Assembly (NCBI GenBank): GCA_947627695.1
Contig: CANQXF010000009.1
Span: 42,017-106,016 of the forward strand
DNA: 64,000 bases
Direction of reading: 5' to 3'
Source: an uncultured Ruminiclostridium sp.
GTDB taxonomy: Bacteria; Bacillota; Clostridia; Oscillospirales; Ruminococcaceae
Both the position numbers and the translations under genes were made by a program. Shown here one piece after another: positions 51,245 to 60,722 of the stretch. Positions within the stretch are counted from its first letter, which is position 1. Each line of letters starts with the position of its first letter. The notes under the pieces are model-generated. The model saw nothing but the letters and a program-made list of their open reading frames with translations, was not told the DNA's origin and ran no database searches.

Positions 51245-52446
51245 ATCACGTCAAAAAAGAAATTGTTGCCATGCTGCTTGCAGGCGGACAGGGAAGCAGA
51301 CTGTACGCACTGACGCATGATATGGCAAAGCCCGCAGTTCCTTACGGCGGAAAGTACAGGATAATCGACTTTCCCCTGTCAAACTGCATAAATTCGGGCA
51401 TTGATACCGTGGGCGTTCTTACCCAGTACCAGCCCCTTGTACTCAGCGAGTACATAGGAAACGGTCAGCCTTGGGGCTTGAACCGTACTTACGGCGGCGT
51501 TCATGTGCTGCCGCCTTATGAAACTGCGTCAGGCAAAAGCTGGTATGCAGGCACCGCAAACGCCATTTACCAGAACATCAGCTTTGTAGACCGCTACAAT
51601 CCCGAATACGTTGCCATTTTGTCAGGCGACCATATTTACAAAATGGATTATAACGAAATGCTGGACTTCCACAAAAAGACGGGAGCTGACGCCACTATCG
51701 CAGTTCGTGAGGTTCCGTGGGAGGAAGCAAGCCGTTTCGGCATTATGACCGCTGACGCAGATCACGTTATCACCGAATTTGCCGAAAAGCCCAAGGAGCC
51801 TAAATCAAACCTTGCTTCAATGGGCGTTTACATCTTCACATGGAAAGTTCTGAAGCAGTATCTTATCGACAACGAGAACGACGAGACCGCAACCAAGGAC
51901 TTCGGCAAGAACATAATCCCCTCAATGCTGGAAAACAAGTGCAAAATGGTGGCTTTCCCATTTAATCATTACTGGAAAGACGTAGGAACCATAGACAGCC
52001 TCTGGGAGGCAAATATGGACTGCCTTGACCCCAACGTTCCCCTGAACCTTTATGACAACAACTGGAAGATATATTCCAGAAACCCTGTAATGCCTCCTCA
52101 TTACGCAGGTCCCGACAGCAAGATCGAAAACTCGATGATCGCTGAAGGCTGCAACATTTACGGAACGGTGGACTTCTCAATTCTGTTCTCAGGCGTTACC
52201 GTTGAGGAAGGCGCAATAGTTCGCGACAGTATCATAATGCCCAACACGGTCATCAAAAAAGGCGCCGTTATCGAGTATTCGATAGTGGGCGAGGACTGCA
52301 CCGTAGGCGAAGGCGCACACATCGGCGAGCGTCCCGAAACTATTGAGGACAAGGACACATGGGGAGTTGCCGTCGTAGGACATAAGGTAAATATCAGCGA
52401 CAACAGCGCAGTCAAAGCAAAGGCTATGATATCCGAAAGCATTTGA
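51241..52446 (+). CDS. glgC: Glucose-1-phosphate adenylyltransferase
   Basis: The 401-residue enzyme makes ADP-glucose for glycogen. It has the nucleotidyltransferase motif [39 protein letters not shown] and FAEKP near 180, and a C-terminal left-handed beta-helix with hexapeptide repeats. ATG 51241 overlaps the glgB stop. It pairs with GlgD encoded 61 bp later. Confidence 0.96.
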   Translation: MNHVKKEIVAMLLAGGQGSRLYALTHDMAKPAVPYGGKYRIIDFPLSNCINSGIDTVGVLTQYQPLVLSEYIGNGQPWGLNRTYGGVHVLPPYETASGKSWYAGTANAIYQNISFVDRYNPEYVAILSGDHIYKMDYNEMLDFHKKTGADATIAVREVPWEEASRFGIMTADADHVITEFAEKPKEPKSNLASMGVYIFTWKVLKQYLIDNENDETATKDFGKNIIPSMLENKCKMVAFPFNHYWKDVGTIDSLWEANMDCLDPNVPLNLYDNNWKIYSRNPVMPPHYAGPDSKIENSMIAEGCNIYGTVDFSILFSGVTVEEGAIVRDSIIMPNTVIKKGAVIEYSIVGEDCTVGEGAHIGERPETIEDKDTWGVAVVGHKVNISDNSAVKAKAMISESI

Positions 52447-52507
52447 CAGACCCGCTTAAACGATTTGAAAACAAAAAAGTCAAAAACGCAGAAAGGAAAT
52501 TTTTCTA

Positions 52508-53632
52508 ATGGCTAATATGTCTAACGTGCTGGGTCTGATATTTGCAAATATGCACGACAGCACTATAAATGATTTGACAAAGCTCCGTACAATGGGCAGT
52601 GTTCCCTTTGGAGCAAGATACAGACTTATCGACTTCGCTCTTTCCAATATGGTAAACAGCGGAATAAACACCATTGGCGTTATCACCAAGGCGAACTATC
52701 AGTCCCTGCTTGACCACCTTGGCTCAGGCGCAGAATGGGATCTGGCAAGAAAAACAGGCGGACTTCACCTCCTCCCTCCTTACGGCCACATCAACGGCGG
52801 ACTTTACAGAGGCAGACTTGAAGCTCTTGCAGGAGTAGTTGACTTCCTCCGTCATTGTGACGAGGAATATGTGTTCATCAGCGACACTGACGTTATCGCC
52901 AACATTGACTTGAAGAAGATAGTTGAGAACCACGAGGAAACAGGTGCAGACATCACCGTAGTTTACGCCAAGGAAGTATGCGACGCCGAGCGCACCCGCA
53001 CCAAGACCGTTCTCAGCGTGAACGACTCAGGCAAGATATACGACGTTCTTGTTCGTCCTGAGATAAGCGGCGAACATAACGTGAGCCTGAATATGTTCGT
53101 TATAAAGAAGTCCTTCCTTATCGAACTTGTAATCGAAAAGGCAAGCAAGAACCTTTACAGCTTTGAGGTGGACGTTCTCCAGCATATGCTTCCCGAACTG
53201 AATGTTTACGGCTACCGTTTCGAGGGTTATCACGCCCAGATCGATGGCATAAAGACCTACTTCAAGTCCAATATGGAGCTTATGAATGCCGACGTGCGCA
53301 AGGAGCTGTTCAACCACGACGATCCTATTTACACCAAGGTTCGTGACGAGGCTCCCGCTAAATACGGACTTGAGTCTGAGTGCAAGAACTCCATAATCGC
53401 AGACGGCTGCGTTATTGAGGGTAAGGTGGAGAACAGCGTTCTGTTCAGAGGCGTAAAGGTCGGCAAAAACGCCGTTGTCAGAAACTGCATACTTATGCAG
53501 GACACGGTAGTGGGCGAAAAGTGTGAAATGAACTACGTTATCGCCGACAAGAACGTAAACATAGGAAACTTCCGCAGCATAGGCGGCACCGAGGATTACC
53601 CCGTATTCGTAGGCAAGGGCGCTTCGGTATAA
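52508..53632 (+). CDS. glgD: GlgD, regulatory subunit of ADP-glucose pyrophosphorylase
   Basis: The 374-residue homologue of GlgC lacks the GGxGxRL catalytic loop (it reads LGLIFANMHD instead) but keeps GARYRLIDFALSN and the beta-helix tail. In Firmicutes GlgD joins GlgC to form a more active heterotetramer. SD AGGAAA precedes the ATG. It is the last gene of the glgBCD operon; glgA and glgP are not here. Confidence 0.93.
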   Translation: MANMSNVLGLIFANMHDSTINDLTKLRTMGSVPFGARYRLIDFALSNMVNSGINTIGVITKANYQSLLDHLGSGAEWDLARKTGGLHLLPPYGHINGGLYRGRLEALAGVVDFLRHCDEEYVFISDTDVIANIDLKKIVENHEETGADITVVYAKEVCDAERTRTKTVLSVNDSGKIYDVLVRPEISGEHNVSLNMFVIKKSFLIELVIEKASKNLYSFEVDVLQHMLPELNVYGYRFEGYHAQIDGIKTYFKSNMELMNADVRKELFNHDDPIYTKVRDEAPAKYGLESECKNSIIADGCVIEGKVENSVLFRGVKVGKNAVVRNCILMQDTVVGEKCEMNYVIADKNVNIGNFRSIGGTEDYPVFVGKGASV

Positions 53633-53647
53633 GCAAGCAGAAAACGA

Positions 53648-53685
53648 CAAAGCCGTCGGTGAACAGCCGTCGGCTTTGATTTTAT
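53648..53685 (+). terminator. Terminator after glgD
   Basis: CAAAGCCG / CGGCTTTG with inner CGG / CCG, followed by ATTTTAT. Confidence 0.75.
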
Positions 53686-53689
53686 CCGG

Positions 53690-53905
53690 AAGTGCGGTAT
53701 GGCGGCAGCGGTGTTATTGGGGGAGACCCTTTTGGAAAAGGGTCGTCCCCCAAACCCCCTCCCTAAAACTTCTGACTATTTTTTTCAAAAGGGGCAACGC
53801 CCCATTTGAAAAAAATCATTAAAAGTCTTTGGAAAGGGGTTCGGGGAATAACCTTTCTTCAGAAAGGTTTTCCCCGACAGCGCCCGCTGCCGTCACGCCG
53901 CACTT
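53690..53905. repeat. 216-bp nested palindromic repeat element (MITE-like)
   Basis: The outer arms AAGTGCGG...GGCGGCAGCGG (53690-53711) and CCGCTGCCGTCACGCCGCAC TT (53884-53905) pair with a few mismatches. Inside are three further hairpins: GGGGGAGACCCTTTT / AAAAGGGTCGTCCCCC; TTTTTTCAAAAGGGGC / GCCCCATTTGAAAAAA; and TCGGGGAATAACCTTTC / GAAAGGTTTTCCCCGA. No ORF is present. It occupies the gap between glgD and ppk2. A mobile non-autonomous repeat is likely but needs genome copies to show. Confidence 0.7.
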
Positions 53906-53937
53906 ACAACTAAAACCAAACAAGGAGGTTCCGCCAA

Positions 53938-55440
53938 ATGCTGGACAGAATAATACAGACCGAGATACCCACCGTTGAAAAGGAGACCTACAAGGCGCAG
54001 GCAGACACTCTAAAAGTCCGCCTGAGAGCGCTTGAGCAGGAGATAAAGGAAAAGAAACTGCCCGTTATCATATTGTTTGAAGGCTGGGGCGCGTCAGGAA
54101 AGGGCTATGTTATAAGCAAGACCATAAACTGCCTCGACCCCCGCACCTACAATGTCTACTCCTCATTAGGACCAAATGATGTGGAAAACCGCCTGCCCCT
54201 TATGCACCGCTTCTGGAACGTTATCCCCGAAAAGGGCAAGCTGGCTATCCTCGACCGCAGCTGGTACAGTACGATAGTCCCCGCTGGAATAGAGGACAAG
54301 CTGAGTGATGAGGAATTACAGGAGCGTATGGATATGGCGAACGTGTTTGAGCGCCAGCTTACCGACGACGGCTATCTTATTATAAAATTTTTTCTGCAAA
54401 TTGACAGACAGGAGCAAAAGCGCCGTTTTAAAAAGCTCCTTGACAGCAAGGACACCAACTGGCGCGTCACCGAGCAGGACTTGAAACGTAACCGCAATTA
54501 CGAGCGCTATTTCGTAGCTTACGACAAAATGCTGGAATACACCAACACCGAGTACGCCCCATGGACGGTGATAAATTCGGAAAACAAATACCGCACAGTC
54601 TGCGAGGTTTTCAAAACTGTAATATCCGCAGTTGACGCCAAGCTGCTCAATAAGCCCTTGGAAATAGGTGAAGAGCCCAGGCGCCGTATCCCCAAGGAAA
54701 TATTCACCATGGCTACCAAACCGCCGCTGTCCCTTATCAAGCTGGACAAAACTCTCAGCGAGGACATTTACGAGCAGGAGCTGAAAAAACAGCAAAAGCG
54801 CCTTTCAAAGCTTCATCAGCGGCTTTATACACACAAGCTGCCCGTAGTTATCTGCTTTGAGGGCTGGGACGCCGCAGGAAAAGGCGGCACCATACGCCGC
54901 ATAGCCTCCGCCCTTGACCCACGAGGATTTGAGGCAGTGCCTATCGCCGCCCCCGCGCCGTACGAGCTGAACCGCCACTACCTCTGGCGCTTCTGGCAGC
55001 ACATTCCCAAAACAGGACATATCGTTATCTTCGACCGCACATGGTACGGCAGAGTCCTTGTGGAGCGTGTTGAGGAGCTTACCGAGGAAAAGCGCTGGCG
55101 TGCGGCTTATCAGGAGATAAACGAGTTTGAGAACAATTTGTTTGAAAGCGGCGTGCTTGTGCTGAAATTCTGGATGCAGATTGACAAGGACGAACAGCTC
55201 CGCCGCTTCAACGACCGCATGAACACCCCCGAAAAGCGCTGGAAGATAACCGACGAGGACTGGCGCAATCGTGACAAGTGGGATCTGTATGAATCCGCCG
55301 TAAACGATATGCTGCAAAAAACCTCCACCGACTTTGCACCGTGGCATATCATCGAGAACAACGATAAAAAATATGGCAGAATAAGGACTCTCAACATTCT
55401 CAACGACACCATAGAAATGTGGATAGAAAAACACAGATGA
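53938..55440 (+). CDS. ppk2: Two-domain polyphosphate kinase 2 (polyphosphate:AMP phosphotransferase type)
   Basis: The 500-residue protein is a tandem fusion of two PPK2 domains (about 1-245 and 270-500). The C-terminal one has FEGWDAAGKGGTIRR near 305, FDRTWYGRVLVERV near 363 and a lid-like Arg-rich segment. The N-terminal one has FEGWGASGKG near 47, where the conserved Asp of GWDAAGKGG is Gly, and LDRSWYST. As in the known fused PAP enzymes only the C-terminal half may be active. It transfers phosphate between polyphosphate and nucleoside mono- or diphosphate. AAGGAGG precedes the ATG by 10 bp. The gene overlaps an acetyltransferase gene. Confidence 0.9.
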   Translation: MLDRIIQTEIPTVEKETYKAQADTLKVRLRALEQEIKEKKLPVIILFEGWGASGKGYVISKTINCLDPRTYNVYSSLGPNDVENRLPLMHRFWNVIPEKGKLAILDRSWYSTIVPAGIEDKLSDEELQERMDMANVFERQLTDDGYLIIKFFLQIDRQEQKRRFKKLLDSKDTNWRVTEQDLKRNRNYERYFVAYDKMLEYTNTEYAPWTVINSENKYRTVCEVFKTVISAVDAKLLNKPLEIGEEPRRRIPKEIFTMATKPPLSLIKLDKTLSEDIYEQELKKQQKRLSKLHQRLYTHKLPVVICFEGWDAAGKGGTIRRIASALDPRGFEAVPIAAPAPYELNRHYLWRFWQHIPKTGHIVIFDRTWYGRVLVERVEELTEEKRWRAAYQEINEFENNLFESGVLVLKFWMQIDKDEQLRRFNDRMNTPEKRWKITDEDWRNRDKWDLYESAVNDMLQKTSTDFAPWHIIENNDKKYGRIRTLNILNDTIEMWIEKHR

Positions 55441-55922
55441 CGCAGTACAGAAAAGCGACCGCCGCCGACCTTGAACGTCTTTGGGACAGGAACATTTCCG
55501 AAAATCCCCACGATCCCCGCTGGAAGAAATGGAAACAGGAATACATTTCCTACAACAATACAGGAAAAGCCCTCACCTTTGCAGTGATCGCAGACGGCGA
55601 CCCGATAGGTGAGGGAACTCTCCTGTTTTCTCCCGAATGCGGAGCGATAAACGGCAGAACAGTCCTTGCCGACGGCAAAACCACCGCCAACGTAAACGCT
55701 TTGCGGATAAGAAAGGAATACGAGGGCAGAGGTCACATCTCTGCCCTTGTCCGCCTTATGGAGAAATACGCTAAGGAGCAGGGCTTTTCCCGCATTACCA
55801 TAGGCGTAGAGGCAAAGGAAACAAGAAACCTTGCAATATATCTTCATTGGGGCTATGATCAGCTTGTGACCTCAGCGACAGAGGACGGGGAGCTTGTGCT
55901 GTATTATGCAAAGGATATTTAA
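55437..55922 (+). CDS. GNAT family N-acetyltransferase
   Basis: The 161-residue GNAT protein has RIRKEYEGRGHISALVRLME with the acyl-CoA loop and ETRNLAIYLHWGYDQ at the end. ATG 55437 overlaps the ppk2 stop (ATGA); the frame from 55419 would begin inside ppk2. The substrate is unknown. Confidence 0.82.
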   Translation: MTQYRKATAADLERLWDRNISENPHDPRWKKWKQEYISYNNTGKALTFAVIADGDPIGEGTLLFSPECGAINGRTVLADGKTTANVNALRIRKEYEGRGHISALVRLMEKYAKEQGFSRITIGVEAKETRNLAIYLHWGYDQLVTSATEDGELVLYYAKDI

Positions 55923-55940
55923 ACTGAATTAGGTGATAAT

Positions 55941-56630
55941 ATGAAAGTTGTAATTGTACACGGTCAAAGTCACGAGGGAACTACCTGCAATCTCGCCCGT
56001 ATGCTTGCCAAAAAACTGAACGGTGATATATCCGAGTTTTTTCTCCCACGGGATTTTGATAATTTTTGCATTGGCTGCACCGCTTGCTTTACAAAGAATG
56101 AAACAAGCTGTCCTCATTATAATAATTTGAGACCGATAACCGAGGCATTGGACGAGGCAGATGTGATAATTCTCGCAAGTCCTGTTTATGTTTTTCACGC
56201 CACAGCGGCAATGAAAGCATTTCTCGATCACTATGGATATCGCTGGATGGTTCATCGACCTGAAGAAAAAATGTTTAGGAAACAAGCTGTCTGCATTTCC
56301 ACTGCAGCAGGTATGGGAATGAAAAGTACAAATAAAGATATGGCGGACAGTACATTTTTCTGGGGCTGTGCAAGAACGTATAAGCTTGGTTTAAGAGCTA
56401 TGGCAACTTCGTGGAATGGAGTTGACCCAAAAATAAAAGCAAAAGCGGAGCATAAAACCGATGTTCTTGCAAAAAAGATATTGAAAAGGTGCGGCAAGGT
56501 AAAACCGCAGATCAAGACCAAAGCATTATTTTCAATTATGCGTATGGTACAAAAAAGCGGTTGGAATAAAGCAGATCAGATGTACTGGCAGGAAAAAGGA
56601 TGGCTTGGAAAAGCACGCCCGTGGCAGTAA
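55941..56630 (+). CDS. NAD(P)H-dependent FMN oxidoreductase (flavodoxin fold)
   Basis: The 229-residue flavodoxin-fold enzyme has HGQSHEGTTCNLARML as the FMN-phosphate loop, a two-Cys CIGCTACFTKN near 42-46 and ILASPVYVFHATAAMKAFLDH near 75. It fits the NADPH-dependent FMN reductase group. The gene is AT-rich and starts an AT-rich run with the next two genes. GGTGAT precedes the ATG. Confidence 0.85.
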   Translation: MKVVIVHGQSHEGTTCNLARMLAKKLNGDISEFFLPRDFDNFCIGCTACFTKNETSCPHYNNLRPITEALDEADVIILASPVYVFHATAAMKAFLDHYGYRWMVHRPEEKMFRKQAVCISTAAGMGMKSTNKDMADSTFFWGCARTYKLGLRAMATSWNGVDPKIKAKAEHKTDVLAKKILKRCGKVKPQIKTKALFSIMRMVQKSGWNKADQMYWQEKGWLGKARPWQ

Positions 56631-56678
56631 AATGTTGAATTGATATTATATAATTTGAATTTTAGAGGTACAAACACC

Positions 56679-57287
56679 ATGACCAACGTCGCAGACCACT
56701 ACGACAAGCTGATAGATGAAGGTAACGATCCTTTCCGCGACCCTGCTCCACTGAAAGAGTATATGGATAAATGGGACGGAACGCAGTTTATCGACCTGCT
56801 GAATTTATCTCCTGACAAAAGCGTCCTTGAAATCGGCATAGGTACAGGCAGACTCGCCTGCCGTGTCGCTTCCCGCTGCAAAAGCCTTACGGGAATTGAC
56901 ATTTCTCCAAAGACAATTGCCCGTGAGAAAGAAAACCTGTCGTCCTTTGATAACATATCCTATATATGCGCCGATTTTCTTACTCACAATTTTACCGAGA
57001 AATACGATATTATATATTCAGCTCTGACGTTTATGCACATTTTCCAAAAGGAACTGGCGATACGCAAAGCGGTGAATTTGCTGAACAGCAACGGTCGCTT
57101 TGCAATTTCCATTGACAAAAACCGATCGGACTGTATCGAGTTTGGCGACAGAAGGTTGAAAGTATATCCCGATGATCCTGATAAAATTAAGGAGTGTTTT
57201 AAATCGGCGGGTATTGTCTTAGATACGATTGTTGAAACGGAATTTGCATATTTGATTTATGGGGATAAAACGACAACAAAATTTTAG
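56679..57287 (+). CDS. SAM-dependent class I methyltransferase
   Basis: The 202-residue protein has motif I VLEIGIGTGRLA near 55, acidic GIDIS near 76, and FDNISYICADFL near 96, then YSALTFMHI. The target is unknown. ATG 56679 follows GAGGT; the longer frame from 56640 begins at TTG without SD. Confidence 0.82.
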   Translation: MTNVADHYDKLIDEGNDPFRDPAPLKEYMDKWDGTQFIDLLNLSPDKSVLEIGIGTGRLACRVASRCKSLTGIDISPKTIAREKENLSSFDNISYICADFLTHNFTEKYDIIYSALTFMHIFQKELAIRKAVNLLNSNGRFAISIDKNRSDCIEFGDRRLKVYPDDPDKIKECFKSAGIVLDTIVETEFAYLIYGDKTTTKF

Positions 57288-57373
57288 TTTGACGGAAAAT
57301 CAGGTTGAAAAATCGAAATTTATTTAGCTCACGGGAGAGAAAGATATGAAAGGAATAAGACATAGAAAAAATT

Positions 57374-58309
57374 ATGAAAACCATTTTAATTATTTTTGCA
57401 ATTATAATTGTGTTGCTGTTGGTGATATATATAAATCATAAAATTCACATAAAAAAAGAATCCGAGTTGCTTTTGCCCCTTGGACAAATTGTTGAGGTTG
57501 ATGGTCATGATATGAGCGTATACATTGAGGGCGAAGGAGCAACAACGCTTGTTTATTTGTCTGGAAGTGGTACTTGTTCTCCGATACTGGATTTCAAATC
57601 ACTATATTCTCTTTTGAGTGATGATTATAAAATTGCTGTGGTTGAGAAATTTGGATATGGGTTTAGCGAGGTTGTTGATAAAAACAGAGATATTGACTCT
57701 ATTCTTGAAGACACAAGAACCGCATTGAGTGCGGCAGGGTTGCATGCACCGTATGTTTTATGTCCTCACTCTATGTCCGGACTTGAAGCGTTGTATTGGG
57801 CGCAGAAATATCCTGAAGAAGTCACAGCAATTATTGGGCTTGATATGGCTGTTCCACAATATTATAACAACATGAAGATAAATATCCCACTTATGAAAGT
57901 CATAAGTTTAGCGGCAGACATAGGAGTTACTCGTCTGATACCCGGCGTAGCAGAGAGCGAGGCAATATGTCATGGTACATTATCTGACAGGGAAAAAGAA
58001 ATCTATAAAGCTGTTTTTTATAGCCGCACTGCAACTAAGACAATGATTAACGAAACGGAATCAGTGAAGAAAAATGCCGAAAAAGTGGACAATATTGGAG
58101 TTCCACAGCTTCCGATGCTATTATTCATTTCAAATGCTTCTGGAGGGACTGGATTTGATAAAGAGACATGGCGACAAATTGCAATAGAGTACATATCTCA
58201 GGTTAAGGGTGGAAAATATATAGAATTAGATTGTCCGCATTATGTTCATGATTATGAATACAAAAAAATCAGTGAAGAAATAGTAGAGTTTTTAACAGAT
58301 AATAAATGA
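57374..58309 (+). CDS. Membrane-anchored alpha/beta hydrolase
   Basis: The 311-residue protein has an N-terminal TM helix (about 3-22), then an alpha/beta hydrolase: oxyanion region LSGSGT near 68, nucleophile Ser in CPHSMSG near 138 (a variant of GHSMGG) and a late His in CPHYVHD near 295. It is AT-rich. The SD is poor; a better SD (GGGAGAG) serves an overlapping 31-codon frame from 57346. The substrate is unknown. Confidence 0.75.
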   Translation: MKTILIIFAIIIVLLLVIYINHKIHIKKESELLLPLGQIVEVDGHDMSVYIEGEGATTLVYLSGSGTCSPILDFKSLYSLLSDDYKIAVVEKFGYGFSEVVDKNRDIDSILEDTRTALSAAGLHAPYVLCPHSMSGLEALYWAQKYPEEVTAIIGLDMAVPQYYNNMKINIPLMKVISLAADIGVTRLIPGVAESEAICHGTLSDREKEIYKAVFYSRTATKTMINETESVKKNAEKVDNIGVPQLPMLLFISNASGGTGFDKETWRQIAIEYISQVKGGKYIELDCPHYVHDYEYKKISEEIVEFLTDNK

Positions 58310-58385
58310 ATTTTTATGCGAATAATTATTGGGTAAATTCCCGTTTATCAGTGATTTATAAATTCCGATTTCCCCCACCCAAAAT

Positions 58386-58430
58386 AATACCCGCTCCTCG
58401 TCAACCGACAAACAGCGGGTATTTTTTTAT
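58386..58430. terminator. Bidirectional terminator
   Basis: AATACCCGCT / AGCGGGTATT with an 18-nt loop and a T-run, between the hydrolase gene and the convergent GH74-like gene. Confidence 0.8.
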
Positions 58431-58438
58431 CTCAAAAC

Positions 58439-60568
58439 TCAACTATCCTCCTCGTCCCCGTAAAACGATCCTCTTCCTCCCGTCCCGAAATAAACCCTTC
58501 CTGCTTTTCTGTAATCACCGCAAACTGACCCGATATGTCCGAAGCATTGATCGCTGATACTCTCCCAGCTTTTACCCTCGTCCGCCGACCTTAACAGCCT
58601 GCTGCCGTTAGGAGTATCCACGCCGACAAAAAGCACGTTTCCTTTTCCCATTCCCTGAGAAGAAACAACCCCGTCCAGCACTTTTTCCGCTTTGAACTCT
58701 CCGTTTTCGTAATTCATCTTCCACAGCCCGTAAATCCCCAGCGCAAGCCATATCACGCCTTTTCTGCCATATTGACAGCGGATCTCCGTTCTGTTTTTCC
58801 CGTCACAAAATCCCATATCCGCAGGCGGAAGCGGCGATTTTTTCTGATAAAAGTTTTTACCTTTGTCAACGCTTACAAAAACCTCGCCCTTGTTTCCAAA
58901 GCCGTAAAACAGGTTTTCGTCCACCCTGTCAGCCATAGGCTTGAGCATTATTTCAGAATTATTTATCTCCATGCCGTCCAGATCAAAAACCTTGACTTTG
59001 TTCCAGCTTTTCCCCAGATCCTCGCTGTAAACCACTGCCGCCGCAGGCAGCCTGAACCACTCGCACAGCGTCCATACTATTTGTTTCCCGTCAGCGGAAA
59101 GCGCCGCCCAGCCCGAATTTGTGTTCGGTCTTTCTATCCTTTGGCAAAGCCCGTCTATATAATCGTTTATCCCATATGGCATTTCACACCGTTTCCAACT
59201 GCCTCCTCCGTCAAAGGAAACAGCCGCGCCGCCCTTTGAACTTCCGACCCAGTTTCCTCTCGGCGTACAAACCGCAACATCATTTCTGTCGCTGTAGTCA
59301 ATGTTCATCACGGTTATGAACCGTTTGCCGTTTTCGTCCGTAAAAGTATTCTCACATTCCCTGTCAGGCTCTTCAAACGCAAATCCGCCCAGATCTCCCA
59401 CAGCGTCCAGCAAAGCAAACCTTCCCCTCACAGGCGAATACACGTTCATATGCACCGTTTCCTCTATCCCGTAGCTCATATCTTCAAAATAAGGCTTTCC
59501 CGACCGCATTTCCCTTATGCGGAAAACCCCCGTTCCCGTGTTGAAAAAGAGCGTGTCGGTGTCAAACCGGTCAGCCTCCAGCGAGCTTGCCCAGTGCATC
59601 ATAGTGGAGCCGTCGTTGTGTTCCGTGTCCATATAGGAGCAGTGACAGCGGTAATTTTCGCCGTTATGCGCCATTATCACCTTTTTCCAGCTTATTCCCA
59701 AATCGTGTGAAATAAGCACCGAATCCCCGCCGCTTTCGCAAACCGTGGAAAATGCGATATAATCACTGTTTGCAGTGATTCCCCCTATTCCGAAATTTCT
59801 GCCTAAAATTTCGTATGGGGTAACGTCAACAGCGTTTTTCAGCCCGTTTTCGTCTATCTCAAACCGAAGTATTTTTCCGAACCTGACCTTTCCGCTGTCG
59901 CAGGAAAACGTATCATCGCTCTCGCCTTTGTTAAAGCCAACATAAACATATCCGCCGAAATCTGCCGCCCTTACTGCCGCATATCCGCTTTCCGCATAGT
60001 CTGTTTTGTTAAAGATACTGCCTCCGTCAACACTTACAAAAAGATTATTTTCTTTTTCCGCACAGCCCGCAAGTACCACATCGCTCCCGTCTATTCCATA
60101 TACGAAAGTAAACCGCTTGCTTCCCAATAAATCAATCTCTTTCCAGCTTTCTCCCATATCCTCAGAAACAAGCAGTCCGTCCTTTTCCGATGCGAACAAG
60201 AGACGCTTATCCTTTACGCAAAGCCTTTCGCCCGTACCTCTGCCGCGACAGTTAGCGTTAACATAAGCGGGAACCTCACGAAAAACAAAGCTGTTACCGC
60301 AGTCCTCCGAAACACACAGCACGCCTTTCCCACCATATTTCCCGCATATCATAAGGAATTTTCCGTCCAACGCCGCCATAGCCAGCGGGGAAGCGTTCAG
60401 CTCAGCGCAGACAGGCTCCCACCTGTCCTGCCGAAAATCAAACCTGTATGCCATTCCCACGTCTGTCCTTGAGTAAAGCAAGCCCTTCCTGCTTTTGTCA
60501 AACAGCAGTCCCGTTACAAATCCACCGCCGATTATGGGAACATTTTTAAAGCGATATTTCACGTCCAT
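58439..60568 (-). CDS. GH74-like xyloglucanase, cytoplasmic
   Basis: The 709-residue protein begins VPIIGGGFVTGLLFDKSRKG then LLYSRTDVGMAYRFD, the GH74 hallmark, and contains many BNR/Asp-box repeats (SEDMGESWK, SVDGGSIF, SHDLGISWK, SADEGKSWE) across two beta-propellers. GH74 enzymes cleave xyloglucan or its oligosaccharides. No signal peptide or extra module is present, so it would be intracellular, like the GH26. The second catalytic Asp cannot be placed with certainty. It starts after GAAAGGA. Confidence 0.75.
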   Translation of the reverse strand: MDVKYRFKNVPIIGGGFVTGLLFDKSRKGLLYSRTDVGMAYRFDFRQDRWEPVCAELNASPLAMAALDGKFLMICGKYGGKGVLCVSEDCGNSFVFREVPAYVNANCRGRGTGERLCVKDKRLLFASEKDGLLVSEDMGESWKEIDLLGSKRFTFVYGIDGSDVVLAGCAEKENNLFVSVDGGSIFNKTDYAESGYAAVRAADFGGYVYVGFNKGESDDTFSCDSGKVRFGKILRFEIDENGLKNAVDVTPYEILGRNFGIGGITANSDYIAFSTVCESGGDSVLISHDLGISWKKVIMAHNGENYRCHCSYMDTEHNDGSTMMHWASSLEADRFDTDTLFFNTGTGVFRIREMRSGKPYFEDMSYGIEETVHMNVYSPVRGRFALLDAVGDLGGFAFEEPDRECENTFTDENGKRFITVMNIDYSDRNDVAVCTPRGNWVGSSKGGAAVSFDGGGSWKRCEMPYGINDYIDGLCQRIERPNTNSGWAALSADGKQIVWTLCEWFRLPAAAVVYSEDLGKSWNKVKVFDLDGMEINNSEIMLKPMADRVDENLFYGFGNKGEVFVSVDKGKNFYQKKSPLPPADMGFCDGKNRTEIRCQYGRKGVIWLALGIYGLWKMNYENGEFKAEKVLDGVVSSQGMGKGNVLFVGVDTPNGSRLLRSADEGKSWESISDQCFGHIGSVCGDYRKAGRVYFGTGGRGSFYGDEEDS

Positions 60569-60722
60569 TTCAGTATTCCTTTCAGATATGGAATAACTTT
60601 TTTTAAATTATATCATCATCTCTCCTCTAAATCAACACTGCCCGCAAAAATATTCCTGTTGCAAAAATGAAAATTAAGTGATAAAATAAAAGCATAAATC
60701 TAAAAGTAAAGGAAGATAAAAA

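Noticed and set aside
57346..57441. 31-codon ORF overlapping the start of the alpha/beta hydrolase
   Set aside because: It has a good SD but low-complexity AT-rich content and no recognisable family; kept as a note on the hydrolase entry.
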